From NCBI GenBank assembly GCA_963795835.1, contig CAWCJC010000006.1, forward strand, positions 248,001-312,000: 64,000 nt of DNA. Reading direction: 5' to 3'. The notes under the pieces were generated by a model. The model ran no database searches and was not told the origin of the DNA. It saw nothing but the letters and a program-made list of their open reading frames with translations. The translations under genes and the position numbers were made by a program. Source of the DNA: JALYXI01 sp963795835. Lineage in GTDB: Bacteria > Acidobacteriota > Terriglobia > Bryobacterales > Bryobacteraceae. Below, one piece after another: positions 1 to 8,752 of the stretch (position 1 is the first letter of the stretch; each line of letters starts with the position of its first letter).

Positions 1-250
1 CCGATTTCAAGCCGGAGGTCAGGTCCGTGCGCTTCAGCTGTGGATTGGCTTGGTCGGCCACCGGCGAAGAACCAGGCACAACGGCCACGTCCTCCGGCTT
101 TGCTGCGTTATCCCGATAGACCTCGCGTTGGCCGATCGCGCCCTGCGTTGGCCAGCCCTTATCCGCGGACGAGAAGTTCACCGCCGCAATTACGCCGATC
201 GCTACTACTGCGGCACCCCCGATAAAGCCGAACGTCTGTTTCTTTGTCAT
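1..250 (-). CDS. Small membrane-anchored or secreted protein, partial
   Basis: The reading frame runs from an ATG at 250 on the minus strand off the left edge, giving 83 codons without a stop. The N-terminus (MTKKQTFGFIGGAAVVAIG) has a short lysine-rich start followed by a hydrophobic segment of about 18 residues, then a polar Pro/Ala/Asp-rich stretch. This fits a signal anchor with a periplasmic remainder. An AGGAG lies about 10 bases upstream of the ATG, which supports the start. The family cannot be named from the visible part. It is transcribed away from the STAS gene to its right, so 251-404 is a divergent intergenic region. Confidence 0.6.
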   Translation of the reverse strand, partial: MTKKQTFGFIGGAAVVAIGVIAAVNFSSADKGWPTQGAIGQREVYRDNAAKPEDVAVVPGSSPVADQANPQLKRTDLTSGLKS

Positions 251-404
251 GGCCAGAAGACTCCTGTTTTAGGTTGCCGGGCAATCCTGCTGTCTGCCCT
301 CACTAATATAAACAAGATTCAGGAACGATTCGGATCATTCCCGCGCAAAGAAAATGCTGAAAATCGCGCTTGACACTCTGAACTGCTTGGGGCGACGCTG
401 ATGT

Positions 405-737
405 TTGACCATCGAATCCAACAAGGCCGGGGAGAAGATCATCTTGAAAGTGTCCGGGCGGATGGATGCCAGTTGCGCGCCCTCTTTCGAGAAGGCCTGT
501 CAGGACTGGGTTGACGGCGGGTCGGTGCAGATTGTCCTGGATTTTGGAGCGCTCGCCTATATCAGCAGTCTCGGCCTGGGATCTTTGGTGAAGATTGCCA
601 AGCAAGTAAAGGAAAAAGGCGGCAGCCTTTGCGTATGCTGTATGACAGGGCTCGTGAAACAGGTGGTAGAAATGACCCGGCTCCATTTACTTTTTCCCGT
701 TTATCCATCTTTGGATTCCGCTTTAGCAGGCGGCTGA
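405..737 (+). CDS. STAS-domain anti-sigma factor antagonist (RsbV/SpoIIAA-like)
   Basis: A 110-residue single-domain STAS protein. The hallmark is the segment DFGALAYISSLGLGSLV (about residues 47-63), where a serine of the ISS stretch is the expected phosphorylation site. In this family the unphosphorylated protein binds the partner serine kinase and releases a sigma factor or another target. The start is a TTG at 405; no in-frame ATG is available and the Shine-Dalgarno is weak. The stop at 735-737 directly abuts the GTG of the RsbW-like kinase gene, so the pair is translationally coupled, as is usual for antagonist/kinase switches. The sigma factor or effector it controls is not in the window. 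Confidence 0.85.
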   Translation: MTIESNKAGEKIILKVSGRMDASCAPSFEKACQDWVDGGSVQIVLDFGALAYISSLGLGSLVKIAKQVKEKGGSLCVCCMTGLVKQVVEMTRLHLLFPVYPSLDSALAGG

Positions 738-1158
738 GTGGTGTCCGTCGCCCCCCAGTGTTTAAGCCTGAGCCATACAATTGAATCCTTGGCGCCCGCC
801 ACGGAGTTCGTGCGGCGTGGGGCACAGGAAGCTGGCTTTAGCGTCAATCGCCTTGCCGAGGTAGAGCTTGTCCTCGAAGAACTGTTCATGAATGTGGCAC
901 GCCATGCCTACCGGGACGGTGTTTCTGGCCCTGTTGAAATTACGTGGTCCGTACCTCAGCCTGGCTTGCTTTGCGTGGATATCGCAGACCGTGGGATACC
1001 CGTTTAATCCCCTCACTCGCGCTGAGCCCGATCTGAACGCTTCGCTGGATGAACGGCCCGTCGGCGGTCTGGGGATTTTTCTGATTCGAAGATTGACCCA
1101 GTCCGTGGAGTATCGGCGTGAGGGTAACTGGAACCGGCTGCATTTCGAAATGTCCTGA
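738..1158 (+). CDS. RsbW/SpoIIAB-like serine kinase (HATPase_c), frameshifted
   Basis: An anti-sigma-factor-type histidine-kinase-like ATPase expected to phosphorylate the STAS protein encoded just upstream. The first frame (GTG at 738) carries the N box, VLEELFMNVARHAY, and the start of the G1 box, DIADRGIP, and then stops at 1005-1007. The second frame continues with FNPLTRAEPDL and the G2 box GGLGIFLIRRLTQSVEYRR to the TGA at 1156-1158. Dropping one base near 999-1003 joins them into the canonical DRGIPFNP sequence, so one extra base is present. Total length, about 139 residues, is normal for the family. The stop overlaps the ATG of the PrsW-like gene by one base. As written the product would be truncated before the nucleotide-binding glycines. 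Confidence 0.8.
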
Positions 1159-2171
1159 TGGTTGACTCACTGCTGAGCTATGCCGCCGCATTCTTTCCGG
1201 TAGTCTTCTTCCTGGCCGCTCTCCGAATGATGGACAGCTACAAGCTGGTACCGCGCAGCCGGATCGCGGTCGCGCTTGCCTATGGGGTGAGTGCCGCTGG
1301 CATCAGCTACCTGATCAATACCGCCGCATTTCGCATATTCCCTGCCGAAAGTTTCACACGGTTCGGCGCGCCGCTGGTGGAAGAGCTGGCAAAAGCCGGA
1401 TACTGGATATTCCTGATTGCGACGGCGCGCGTTGCGTTCATGGTTGACGCCGGCATTTGCGCGTTCGCTGTCGGCGCCGGGTTCGCACTGGCCGAAAACA
1501 CTTTTTACTTGCAGGGGCTGGGCGTATCCGGGGTGGCAGTCTCGATTCTCAGAGGATTTGGAACGGGTCTGATGCACGGTGGCGTGTGCGCCGTCGGGGC
1601 GATGGTGACCGTTTATACTTCCGAGCGGTGGAGATGGCACGGGCCAAAACTTTTCCTGCCTGGGTTGTTGGCCGCCATAGCGATTCATTCGCTCTTCAAC
1701 CAAGGGTTATTAAAGCCATTGGCCTCTACGGTCGCCATGCTTCTGATCATGCCCCTGGTGCTGGTTGGCGTGTTCATTTGGAGTGAAGGGGCCATGCGCT
1801 CCTGGCTGGGCGACAAACTCGATCGAGACATCGAGGTGATGAACATGATCGCTACTGGAGAGTTGCACAGTTCCCGCGCCGGCCTGTATCTGCAGTCGCT
1901 ACAAAACGCCTTCCCGGCACACATTCGCGCCGACATGCTCTGTATGATGCAACTGACCATCGAGTTGAGCGCACGCGCTAAAGGTGAGTTACTGGTACGC
2001 GAAGCTGGACTGGAAATGCCCCCCGATCCGGAGATTGATGCACAGTTCCGGGAACTCGCGTATCTACAGAAAAGTATTGGCCCCACTGGACTGCTGGCTG
2101 TGGCTCCCTTGCTCACCCAGACTGCGCGGGAACTCTGGGAGATGCGGCGATTAGCGGCTGCAAAGCTCTGA
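1158..2171 (+). CDS. PrsW-family glutamic intramembrane protease
   Basis: A 337-residue multi-pass membrane protein. The four PrsW/CAAX-type signatures are visible: EELAK (E75, E76), FALAEN (E113), GTGLMHG (H140) and AIAIHSLFN (H177), spread over predicted membrane helices in residues 1-260. A soluble C-terminal tail of about 120 residues follows. In Bacillus, PrsW cleaves an anti-sigma factor (RsiW). Here the gene is one base downstream-overlapping with a STAS/RsbW partner-switch pair, so a role in the same stress-signalling route is plausible but inferred. The ATG at 1158 overlaps the preceding stop (TGATGG), supporting both start and operon. The substrate is unknown. Confidence 0.8.
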   Translation: MVDSLLSYAAAFFPVVFFLAALRMMDSYKLVPRSRIAVALAYGVSAAGISYLINTAAFRIFPAESFTRFGAPLVEELAKAGYWIFLIATARVAFMVDAGICAFAVGAGFALAENTFYLQGLGVSGVAVSILRGFGTGLMHGGVCAVGAMVTVYTSERWRWHGPKLFLPGLLAAIAIHSLFNQGLLKPLASTVAMLLIMPLVLVGVFIWSEGAMRSWLGDKLDRDIEVMNMIATGELHSSRAGLYLQSLQNAFPAHIRADMLCMMQLTIELSARAKGELLVREAGLEMPPDPEIDAQFRELAYLQKSIGPTGLLAVAPLLTQTARELWEMRRLAAAKL

Positions 2172-2228
2172 AGAGTGCGTCTTTGGCGCTCCACTCGGTT
2201 CAAACTGGAATAAACTCGAAGTCACTCC

Positions 2229-3891
2229 ATGACACTAAATCGTCGCCGTCTGCTACAGCTTTTGTCCGCGGGTTCGCTCGGGCTTCGTTCAACACGCGCC
2301 GCCGCGGCGGAACACTTCGTCTCGCCTCTTGGTCGCAACGTCGAGCCCATGGCCACGGGCCGCTTTGAGCCAACCTGGGAGTCGCTGCAGCAGTACCGCG
2401 CGCCGGAGTGGTACCGCGACGCGAAGTTCGGCATTTGGGCTCACTGGGGTCCACAATGCCAGCCCGAATACGGCGATTGGTACGCGCGCCAGATGTATAT
2501 CGAAGGCAGTGAGGATTACAAGTTCCACGTCCGGACTTATGGGCACCCTTCGAAGTTCGGGTTCAAGGATGTAATCCACCAATGGACCGCTGAGCGTTGG
2601 GACCCGGAAAAACTTCTGGCCCTATACAAGAACGCCGGAGCCCAATACTTTGTGGCGCTGGCGAACCATCACGATAACTTCGACAACTATGACAGCAAGT
2701 ATCAGCCGTGGAATTCCGTGCGGCTTGGTCCGAAGAAGGATTTGATTGGCGGGTGGGCGCGGGCGGCCCGTTCGAACGGCATGAAATTCGGTGTGAGCAT
2801 TCATGCCGCGCATGCGTGGATGTGGTACGAAGTCGCGCAGGGCGCGGACAAGAGCGGCCCCCTGGCGGGTGTTCCTTACGACGGTAAATTGACGAAGGCC
2901 GATGGCAAAGGCCAGTGGTGGGAAGGCCTGGACCCCCAGGACTTGTACGCGCAAAACCATACACCCGGGAAAGGCGGCGACACTGCGAAGCTGTGGGATT
3001 GGCCCACAGGCGGCACGCGCCAGTGTACCCGATGTGGCTTACTGCGAGCGTTTCTACAACCGTACGGTAGACCTGATGAATAAGTATCATCCCGACCTGG
3101 TCTATTACGATGACACCGCGCTGCCGCTTTACCCGATCAGCGATGCCGGCTTGCGTTTGGCGGCGCATCTCTACAACAGCAACATGAAGCTCCACGGGGG
3201 CGCGCTGGAAGCGGTACTAAACGGTAAGGTGCTGAATCCGGAACAACGCAAGGCCATGGTGTGGGATATCGAGCGAGGCCAAAGCTCCGTCATAGAGCCC
3301 GCCGTCTGGCAGACCGATACCTGCATTGGCCATTGGCACTATGACCGGAAAGTGCTGGAGAAACACTCTTACAAGACGGCGGCTACCGTGGTGCGGAACC
3401 TGGCTGACATCGTAAGCAAGAATGGCAACCTGTTGCTGAGCATTCCCGTGAAGGGCGATGGCACGCTGGATGCCGACGAGATGACGACGCTTGCGGGCAT
3501 CACCCACTGGATGGGCATCAACCGCGAAAGTATCTTGGGCACGCGGCCCTGGAAAGTATTCGGTGAAGGGCCTGCTTCGCAAGGTGCGCCGCTCCAGGCA
3601 CAGGGCTTTAACGAAGGCAAAGGACGGCCGATGACCGCCAACGATGTGCGGTTCACAACCCGCAACGGCGCTCTTTACATGATCCAACTCGGGGTACCGG
3701 TTCAGCCCTTGAGCATAAAGTCTCTTTCTGCGAGCGCCCGATTGCTGGACCGTCCCATCGATGCCATCACACTCCTCGGAAGCGACGAAAAAGTGCAGTG
3801 GAAAGCGGGCGAAAGTGAACTTACCGTTTCGGCACCGCGCTCCGTGCCTTCGCCAGAAGCGCTGGTTTACAAAATCGCGTTGAAGACATAA
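2229..3891 (+). CDS. GH29 alpha-L-fucosidase, exported, frameshifted
   Basis: A family 29 glycoside hydrolase that would remove alpha-L-fucose from glycans outside the cytoplasm. The N-terminus has an RRR followed by a hydrophobic stretch and AAA, consistent with a Tat/Sec export signal. GH29 landmarks include KFGIWAHWGP (about residues 65-74), the HHDNFDNYDS segment and PDLVYYDD, the usual nucleophile region. The first frame ends at 3083 and the conserved sequence continues in the next frame from about 3022 (VPDVAYCERFYNRTVDLM) to 3889-3891. One extra base within about 3010-3027 explains the break. The complete product would be about 553 residues, normal for the family. Its stop is 3 bases from the convergent enolase-superfamily gene. 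Confidence 0.82.
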
Positions 3892-3894
3892 CCG

Positions 3895-5113
3895 CTACCA
3901 GTTGGTCATCGAGCCGTCTGGCCGCTTATAAAGCGGAATAGGAGCGGAGTGCTCCGTAATATCTGCCACGTGATCCGCGCCTTTGTGGTCGAACTCCACG
4001 CCGATGCCGAGAGCCTCGCGCGGCCACAGCTTGCCGTTGTGAAAATCGAAGCTCTGCGGCAGGTAGGGTGGCGCAGTGGAAAGACCGCCATACTCCATCA
4101 GCACCGGGCCGGGAAAAGCAGCCAGAACATGAGTCAACGCGGCGGTGGAGATGGGTCCTGTGGCGTGCGGAATCAAACCCACGGAATGCGTCTCGCAGAG
4201 TGCCGCGATCTTCATGAACTCCGTAATGCCGCCGGAGTTCGGCAGAGTGATTCGGGAGTAATCGATGGTCTGCTGCTCAATCAGAGTATTGATGTCCCAA
4301 CGGTCGCCATATTGCTCGCCTACCGCGAGTCGGCACTTTGACATGATTCCGTAATTCCCGCAGCGCTGACGGATTCTCTGAGCGCAAAGGATCTTCCACT
4401 TCATAGGGCGCGAACGGTTCCAGCAGCGTGCAGAGCCGGATTGCATCAGCCATGTCGAGCCGCGTATGAAAATCCGTAAGCCAGTCGCCGCTCTTGCCAA
4501 GCGCCTCGCGAATCTCCTGCGCCTTCTCCGCTTCTTTATAGATCAGGTCATGAGTGTTGAACGTGGAGGAGCGTGCACCGTTGGGCCCGTCGAATGCCGT
4601 GCGGTAGCACCGGAAGCCCGCTTCCATCACGGATTTGACGGTGTCCTTGATGTTTCCCTGCCAGCGTCCGCTGGAATAACACTCCACGTAATCGCGGGAA
4701 AGGCCGCCCAGCAGCTGGTATAAAGGCGCGCCGAGGACCTTCGCTTTGATGTCCCACAAGGCCAGATCCAAGCCCCCCAAGGCGTGAAGCTTCTCGCGCC
4801 CTGGTGGATAGAACCAGCCTCGGAACATCAGTTGCCATAGATGGTCCGTGCGCAGCGGATCTTCTCCGATCAGCATGGATGCGCATTGTTGCATCATGTC
4901 GAGCGACCCGCCTTCCCCAATGCCGGTGATGCCGCCGTCCGTTTCTATCAGAACGATTCGGTTGCTCTGGTTGAACGTCGGGTTCGGCCGTTTGGGTTGG
5001 TAGTAACGGACCCGGGTGATCTTCAGCTTCGACGCGGCGGATTCCGCGCTTGGAGCGGCAAGCAAAGCCGCGCCGAACCCCGCCGAACACCGCAAGAAGT
5101 CTCTTCTTCGCAT
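3895..5113 (-). CDS. Mandelate racemase/muconate lactonizing-type enolase-superfamily enzyme, exported, frameshifted
   Basis: An enolase-superfamily protein of about 405 residues, likely a dehydratase or racemase of a sugar acid. The start MRRRDFLRCSAGFGAALLAA is a Tat-like signal, unusual for this mostly cytoplasmic superfamily but common in Acidobacteria. The N-terminal capping domain (IETDGGITGIGEGGS) and the barrel start (GGLDLALWDIKAKVLG, VEDPLRSENP) are in the first frame. The barrel end (AVGEQYGDRWD, ITLPNSGGITEFMKIA) is in the shifted frame. One extra base near 4325-4340 separates them; removing it gives KVPLAVGEQYG. The gene lies 8 bases downstream of the Oar-like receptor on the same strand, suggesting a receptor-enzyme operon. 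The exact substrate cannot be read from sequence. Confidence 0.8.
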
Positions 5114-5121
5114 GTACCCTC

Positions 5122-8100
5122 TCAGAAGTACAGCTTGAGCGCGAATTGAATGATTCTCATGGGTGTATTCAGACTGCGAATTTCACCCACGCGTACACCG
5201 CCGGAGACGCCATCGGGGATCACGGAATTATTCGAGGCATAGCTGAGCCCGGTTGGGTTGCCAAAGTTCGGGTGGTTCAGACCGTTGAAGAACTCCGAAC
5301 GGAATTGCAGCCTTTTCTGTTCGCTGAACTTGGGGATCTGCCATTCCTTCATAAGAGAGAAGTCCAAGTTCTGCTCGCGTGGGCCGTTCAGGATATTGAT
5401 GCCTGAATTACCGTAATGGCAAAGCTTCGGATTGTTGGGCAGGTTGCAATCGGTGCGCCGGAATGCGGTGGGATCGTACCATTGCTGGCGGCTGGCTTTG
5501 TCGCCCAGGCTGCCGTTCCCCACTCGGTCGGGAAGCGTAATGTCGCCACCGGTATTAAGATTGCCCCCGGTGAGCGTAAACGGAAAGCCGGTATGCATCG
5601 TCAGAATCCCGCTGGTTTGCCAGCCGCCGATTGCTGCGCGCTTCCAGCCCTTGAAGTGTGCCAGGTACGTAGGTTGATAGACGAAGCTCACGGTCGCGGC
5701 CTGACTCAGATCGAACGGATAGCGGCCTCGTTCCTGCGCACGGTTTCGCGCGTCTTGTATCTGATTGCCCCCATTGCGCTCATAGCCTTCGCCCAAAGCC
5801 TTGCTGTAAACGTAATTGGCCGTGAAGGAAACACCGGCGCTGAAGCGCTTCTCCGCCGAGACTTGCAGTCCGTTGTAATTCCCGTTTGAGTTGCTATCCA
5901 GGTACCGCACCGTGCCGAGTGTGAAAGGCGTATCGCCCTGACCCTGGCTGACATAGGCCTGATAGGGGCGGCGCGCCTGGATGTTGGAATTCGTGGAGGG
6001 TGTGGGCGAGTTGAACCCTGCAATGCTGGTTTCAATGTGCGTGGATTTGTTCCCGACGTAGGCCACCGTAAGCACAGTCTGCCAGGGCAGTTCGCGTTGC
6101 ACATCGAAACTCCAGGAGACAACTGTGGGCTGCTTGTTGTTATACGGCATCAGAATCAGATTCGCCGGGCTGCCCGTCAGGCTTCCGCCTCCGGGGAATG
6201 GCGTGGTGGTGGTCAGCAGAGGAGTTCCGCTTCGCAGTTTGTAAGTGGTGGTGGAGTAATTCTGCCCCGCGTAGGTGGTGGTGAAGGTTTGCGCGGGATC
6301 GAACACTGCGTTGTACCCGAACGAACCCGCTTGCGGCGGGTTACGGCTAAGAATCTGGAAATTGTCAAGCTGTTGCCCATTGGCAAACCAGCCGCTACCC
6401 GTCCGAATCACCCACTTGGGAGCCACGCGGTAAGCGATGCCCAAGCGTGGCATAAAGTAGCGATTCTCTTGTTGGATGAATTGGTAATTCGGCGTTCCGG
6501 GGTTGGGCACCAGGTTCGGCAGCATGCGGCCGTCGGACGCCTGCGAGAGCACCGCCAGGTTCAGCGTCCGCCACTTTCCATTGCCTTCCAGCGGGACGCC
6601 AAAGTAATCCCAGCGCACCCCGAAGTTCACGGTGAGCTTGCTGCCCGCCTTCCATTCGTCTTGCAGATAGGCGCTGTAGCGGTTCTGGCTCGGGGCGCTG
6701 AAGGAGAGCCCTTCAGGCGTCTGGGTACTGTTCAGGTAGCCTTGCAGGAAGCCGGCAAGTGCATAGCCGCCAATGTTGTCGCCCGCGTTTAGAAAGCCGC
6801 GTGTGTTGTTCGAAGCGCCAACCTGCAAAGAAGGATGCCTCCATTCGAAACCCGCTTTGAAGTTGTGAGCACCTCGGATCACCGTGATGTTATCGGTAAT
6901 CTGGTGTGTTCGATTGACGTCAAACGCCCCGTTATCCGTGTCGCCAAGCGTCAGCGGTCCGAGATTCACGCTGGGTAACCCCGTCTCCGCAGGAGTCAGT
7001 TTCCGCTGATTCAACACCAGCAGATTGCCGAGCCCGAGAGAACTCGGATCGAAAGCGGTGCCTGTGCGCGGGTTGCTCTTGTCGTCGTCGATTACGTTCC
7101 AGCCATAACGGAACTGATTCAGGATGCGCGGATTGAAGATGTGCAAAAACTCCACGGCAACATTCGTGGGCCACGCGAAGGTGTTGTTCGGGAAATTGGG
7201 ATTCAGGTTCCCTGACGTGAGCCGCTGGCCATCGCGCAGATAGCGCACGAACACACGGTTGTTCTCATTGAAATTGTGATCGATGCGCCACATGAACTGG
7301 TCGGTCACGCCGACCACCGGCACCAGCCCTTGCACATTGTTTGCAAGGATGTCCGCCGGGGTTGCTTGCGGCAACGGCAGGTACTTGTTCACAAACGCCT
7401 GGGCCGCGGTGTTGATGCGGCTGGCGGGGATGATGTTTCCCGGAAACGGGTCGCCAGTCAGAGGGTCCGTCACGAAGACCGGGCCGCGTACCGGCTTGCC
7501 GTTCTGAAGCACCGGGGTCAAAAGGGCTGAAAAGTCGCCGTTTCGAAATGCCTGCGGAAACCAGAAAGCCTGCGAGGGCGTTTCCTGTGTCTGGCGATAT
7601 CCTTCATATGCGAAAGACCAGAACGTTTTGTTCCGACCGTTATAGAGCTTCGGAAAAATCACCGGGCCGCCCACGAAGGCGCCGAATTGATTGCGACGCA
7701 GAATCGGTTTGTTCAGCTGTGTGGCGCCGGGGGCAAGCTGAAAATTCAGGAAGTAGTCTTTCGCCACCACGGCATTGTTCCGCAGAAATTCGAAGAGAGT
7801 GCCATGCAGCGCGTTCGTCCCGCTCTTCATCGCAATTTGCACAATGGCCCCGCTGTTCTGGCCGTACTCGGCGGAAAACGAACTGGTCATCACCTTCACT
7901 TCCTGCACCGCGTCCACAGAAGGCGCAAGGTTGGCAACGTTCACTTGGGAGCCCGTGGCGATCACACCATCGATAGTCACCTGTTGGTTTAGTTCACGCT
8001 GGCCGTTGGCCGTGACCGCGATAATCTTGCCGCCCACAAAGCCGCCCGATTCGCCCGAATACTGAAAACCCTGCCGGTTGCCATATCCCACACCCGGCAC

Positions 8101-8565
8101 TGTGGCGGCCAGGGTAACTATGTTTCGACCGTTGATCGGAAGTTCCGTGACACGTTGGTTATCAATCACCTGCCCCACCACGGCGTCGTCAGTTTTCATC
8201 TCCACGCCCTGAGCCGTCACTTCAATCACGGAGTTCGTTCCGGAGACGGAGACTACGAAATCCACACGGGCCTTTTGTTGGTACGCCACCTCGACACCGG
8301 TCTTCTGCTCGGGCTTGAATCCGGAGGCTTCGACGGTGACAGTATAGTTTCCGCGCTCAATCAGGGGGAAGGAGAAATCTCCGCTGCTGGTGGTGGAGCC
8401 AATGCGGCGCTCGCCGGTCTCAACGCGAAGGAGGGTCACCTTGGCGCCGGCGATCATCGATCCGCTTGGATCCTTTACGCTGCCGAGTACTTCCGTCGAT
8501 GTGGTCTGTGCGGAGACCAGGGCCGCAACGCTTGCAAGTGCAAATAGCTTCAGTAGGGTGTGCAT
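5122..8565 (-). CDS. TonB-dependent receptor, Oar-like, with carboxypeptidase-regulatory domain
   Basis: An outer-membrane receptor of about 1147 residues. It has a signal peptide (MHTLLKLFALASVAALVSAQ), an N-terminal Ig-like carboxypeptidase-regulatory domain (about residues 22-105, VLGSVKDPSGSMIAGAKVTL), a plug region (VTELPINGRNIVTLAATVPG) and a long beta-barrel ending in an aromatic C-terminal strand, ALKLYF. I prefer the ATG at 8565 because it opens the signal peptide; a GTG at 8583 adds six residues. Such proteins are expanded in Solibacter relatives and are thought to import oligosaccharides or other large ligands. The downstream enolase-superfamily gene probably shares its transcript. 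The regulator gene at 8753 is divergent. Confidence 0.88.
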   Translation of the reverse strand: MHTLLKLFALASVAALVSAQTTSTEVLGSVKDPSGSMIAGAKVTLLRVETGERRIGSTTSSGDFSFPLIERGNYTVTVEASGFKPEQKTGVEVAYQQKARVDFVVSVSGTNSVIEVTAQGVEMKTDDAVVGQVIDNQRVTELPINGRNIVTLAATVPGVGYGNRQGFQYSGESGGFVGGKIIAVTANGQRELNQQVTIDGVIATGSQVNVANLAPSVDAVQEVKVMTSSFSAEYGQNSGAIVQIAMKSGTNALHGTLFEFLRNNAVVAKDYFLNFQLAPGATQLNKPILRRNQFGAFVGGPVIFPKLYNGRNKTFWSFAYEGYRQTQETPSQAFWFPQAFRNGDFSALLTPVLQNGKPVRGPVFVTDPLTGDPFPGNIIPASRINTAAQAFVNKYLPLPQATPADILANNVQGLVPVVGVTDQFMWRIDHNFNENNRVFVRYLRDGQRLTSGNLNPNFPNNTFAWPTNVAVEFLHIFNPRILNQFRYGWNVIDDDKSNPRTGTAFDPSSLGLGNLLVLNQRKLTPAETGLPSVNLGPLTLGDTDNGAFDVNRTHQITDNITVIRGAHNFKAGFEWRHPSLQVGASNNTRGFLNAGDNIGGYALAGFLQGYLNSTQTPEGLSFSAPSQNRYSAYLQDEWKAGSKLTVNFGVRWDYFGVPLEGNGKWRTLNLAVLSQASDGRMLPNLVPNPGTPNYQFIQQENRYFMPRLGIAYRVAPKWVIRTGSGWFANGQQLDNFQILSRNPPQAGSFGYNAVFDPAQTFTTTYAGQNYSTTTYKLRSGTPLLTTTTPFPGGGSLTGSPANLILMPYNNKQPTVVSWSFDVQRELPWQTVLTVAYVGNKSTHIETSIAGFNSPTPSTNSNIQARRPYQAYVSQGQGDTPFTLGTVRYLDSNSNGNYNGLQVSAEKRFSAGVSFTANYVYSKALGEGYERNGGNQIQDARNRAQERGRYPFDLSQAATVSFVYQPTYLAHFKGWKRAAIGGWQTSGILTMHTGFPFTLTGGNLNTGGDITLPDRVGNGSLGDKASRQQWYDPTAFRRTDCNLPNNPKLCHYGNSGINILNGPREQNLDFSLMKEWQIPKFSEQKRLQFRSEFFNGLNHPNFGNPTGLSYASNNSVIPDGVSGGVRVGEIRSLNTPMRIIQFALKLYF

Positions 8566-8702
8566 TTTGACCGGAGAAGACACTGCGAGCGATCCTATAC
8601 CCGAATGAGCGGCACCGAAAGTGTCTTAACGGTGTATTAACCATCGTTTACGGGCGCGCACTGACATCGTTGGCGCCTTGCGCAGGCCAAAGCTTCCCTG
8701 CC

Positions 8703-8712
8703 TTTACGTAAA
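8703..8712. promoter_or_regulatory. Perfect palindrome in the receptor/regulator divergent region (candidate operator)
   Basis: TTTACGTAAA is an exact 10-bp palindrome 40 bases upstream of the winged-helix regulator start. A related half, CGTTTACG, lies at about 8644-8651, closer to the receptor gene. The position between a divergent regulator and receptor fits an operator. However, a 10-bp palindrome can occur by chance and no binding partner is demonstrated. Confidence 0.25.
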
Positions 8713-8752
8713 CGGAGTGATAGACTAAGCGTCTTCTGGCGGTTAAGAGAGC

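Noticed and set aside
370..400. TTGACA at 370-375 as a promoter for the STAS operon
   Set aside because: No acceptable -10 box occurs at 16-18 bases spacing, so the hexamer alone is not convincing.
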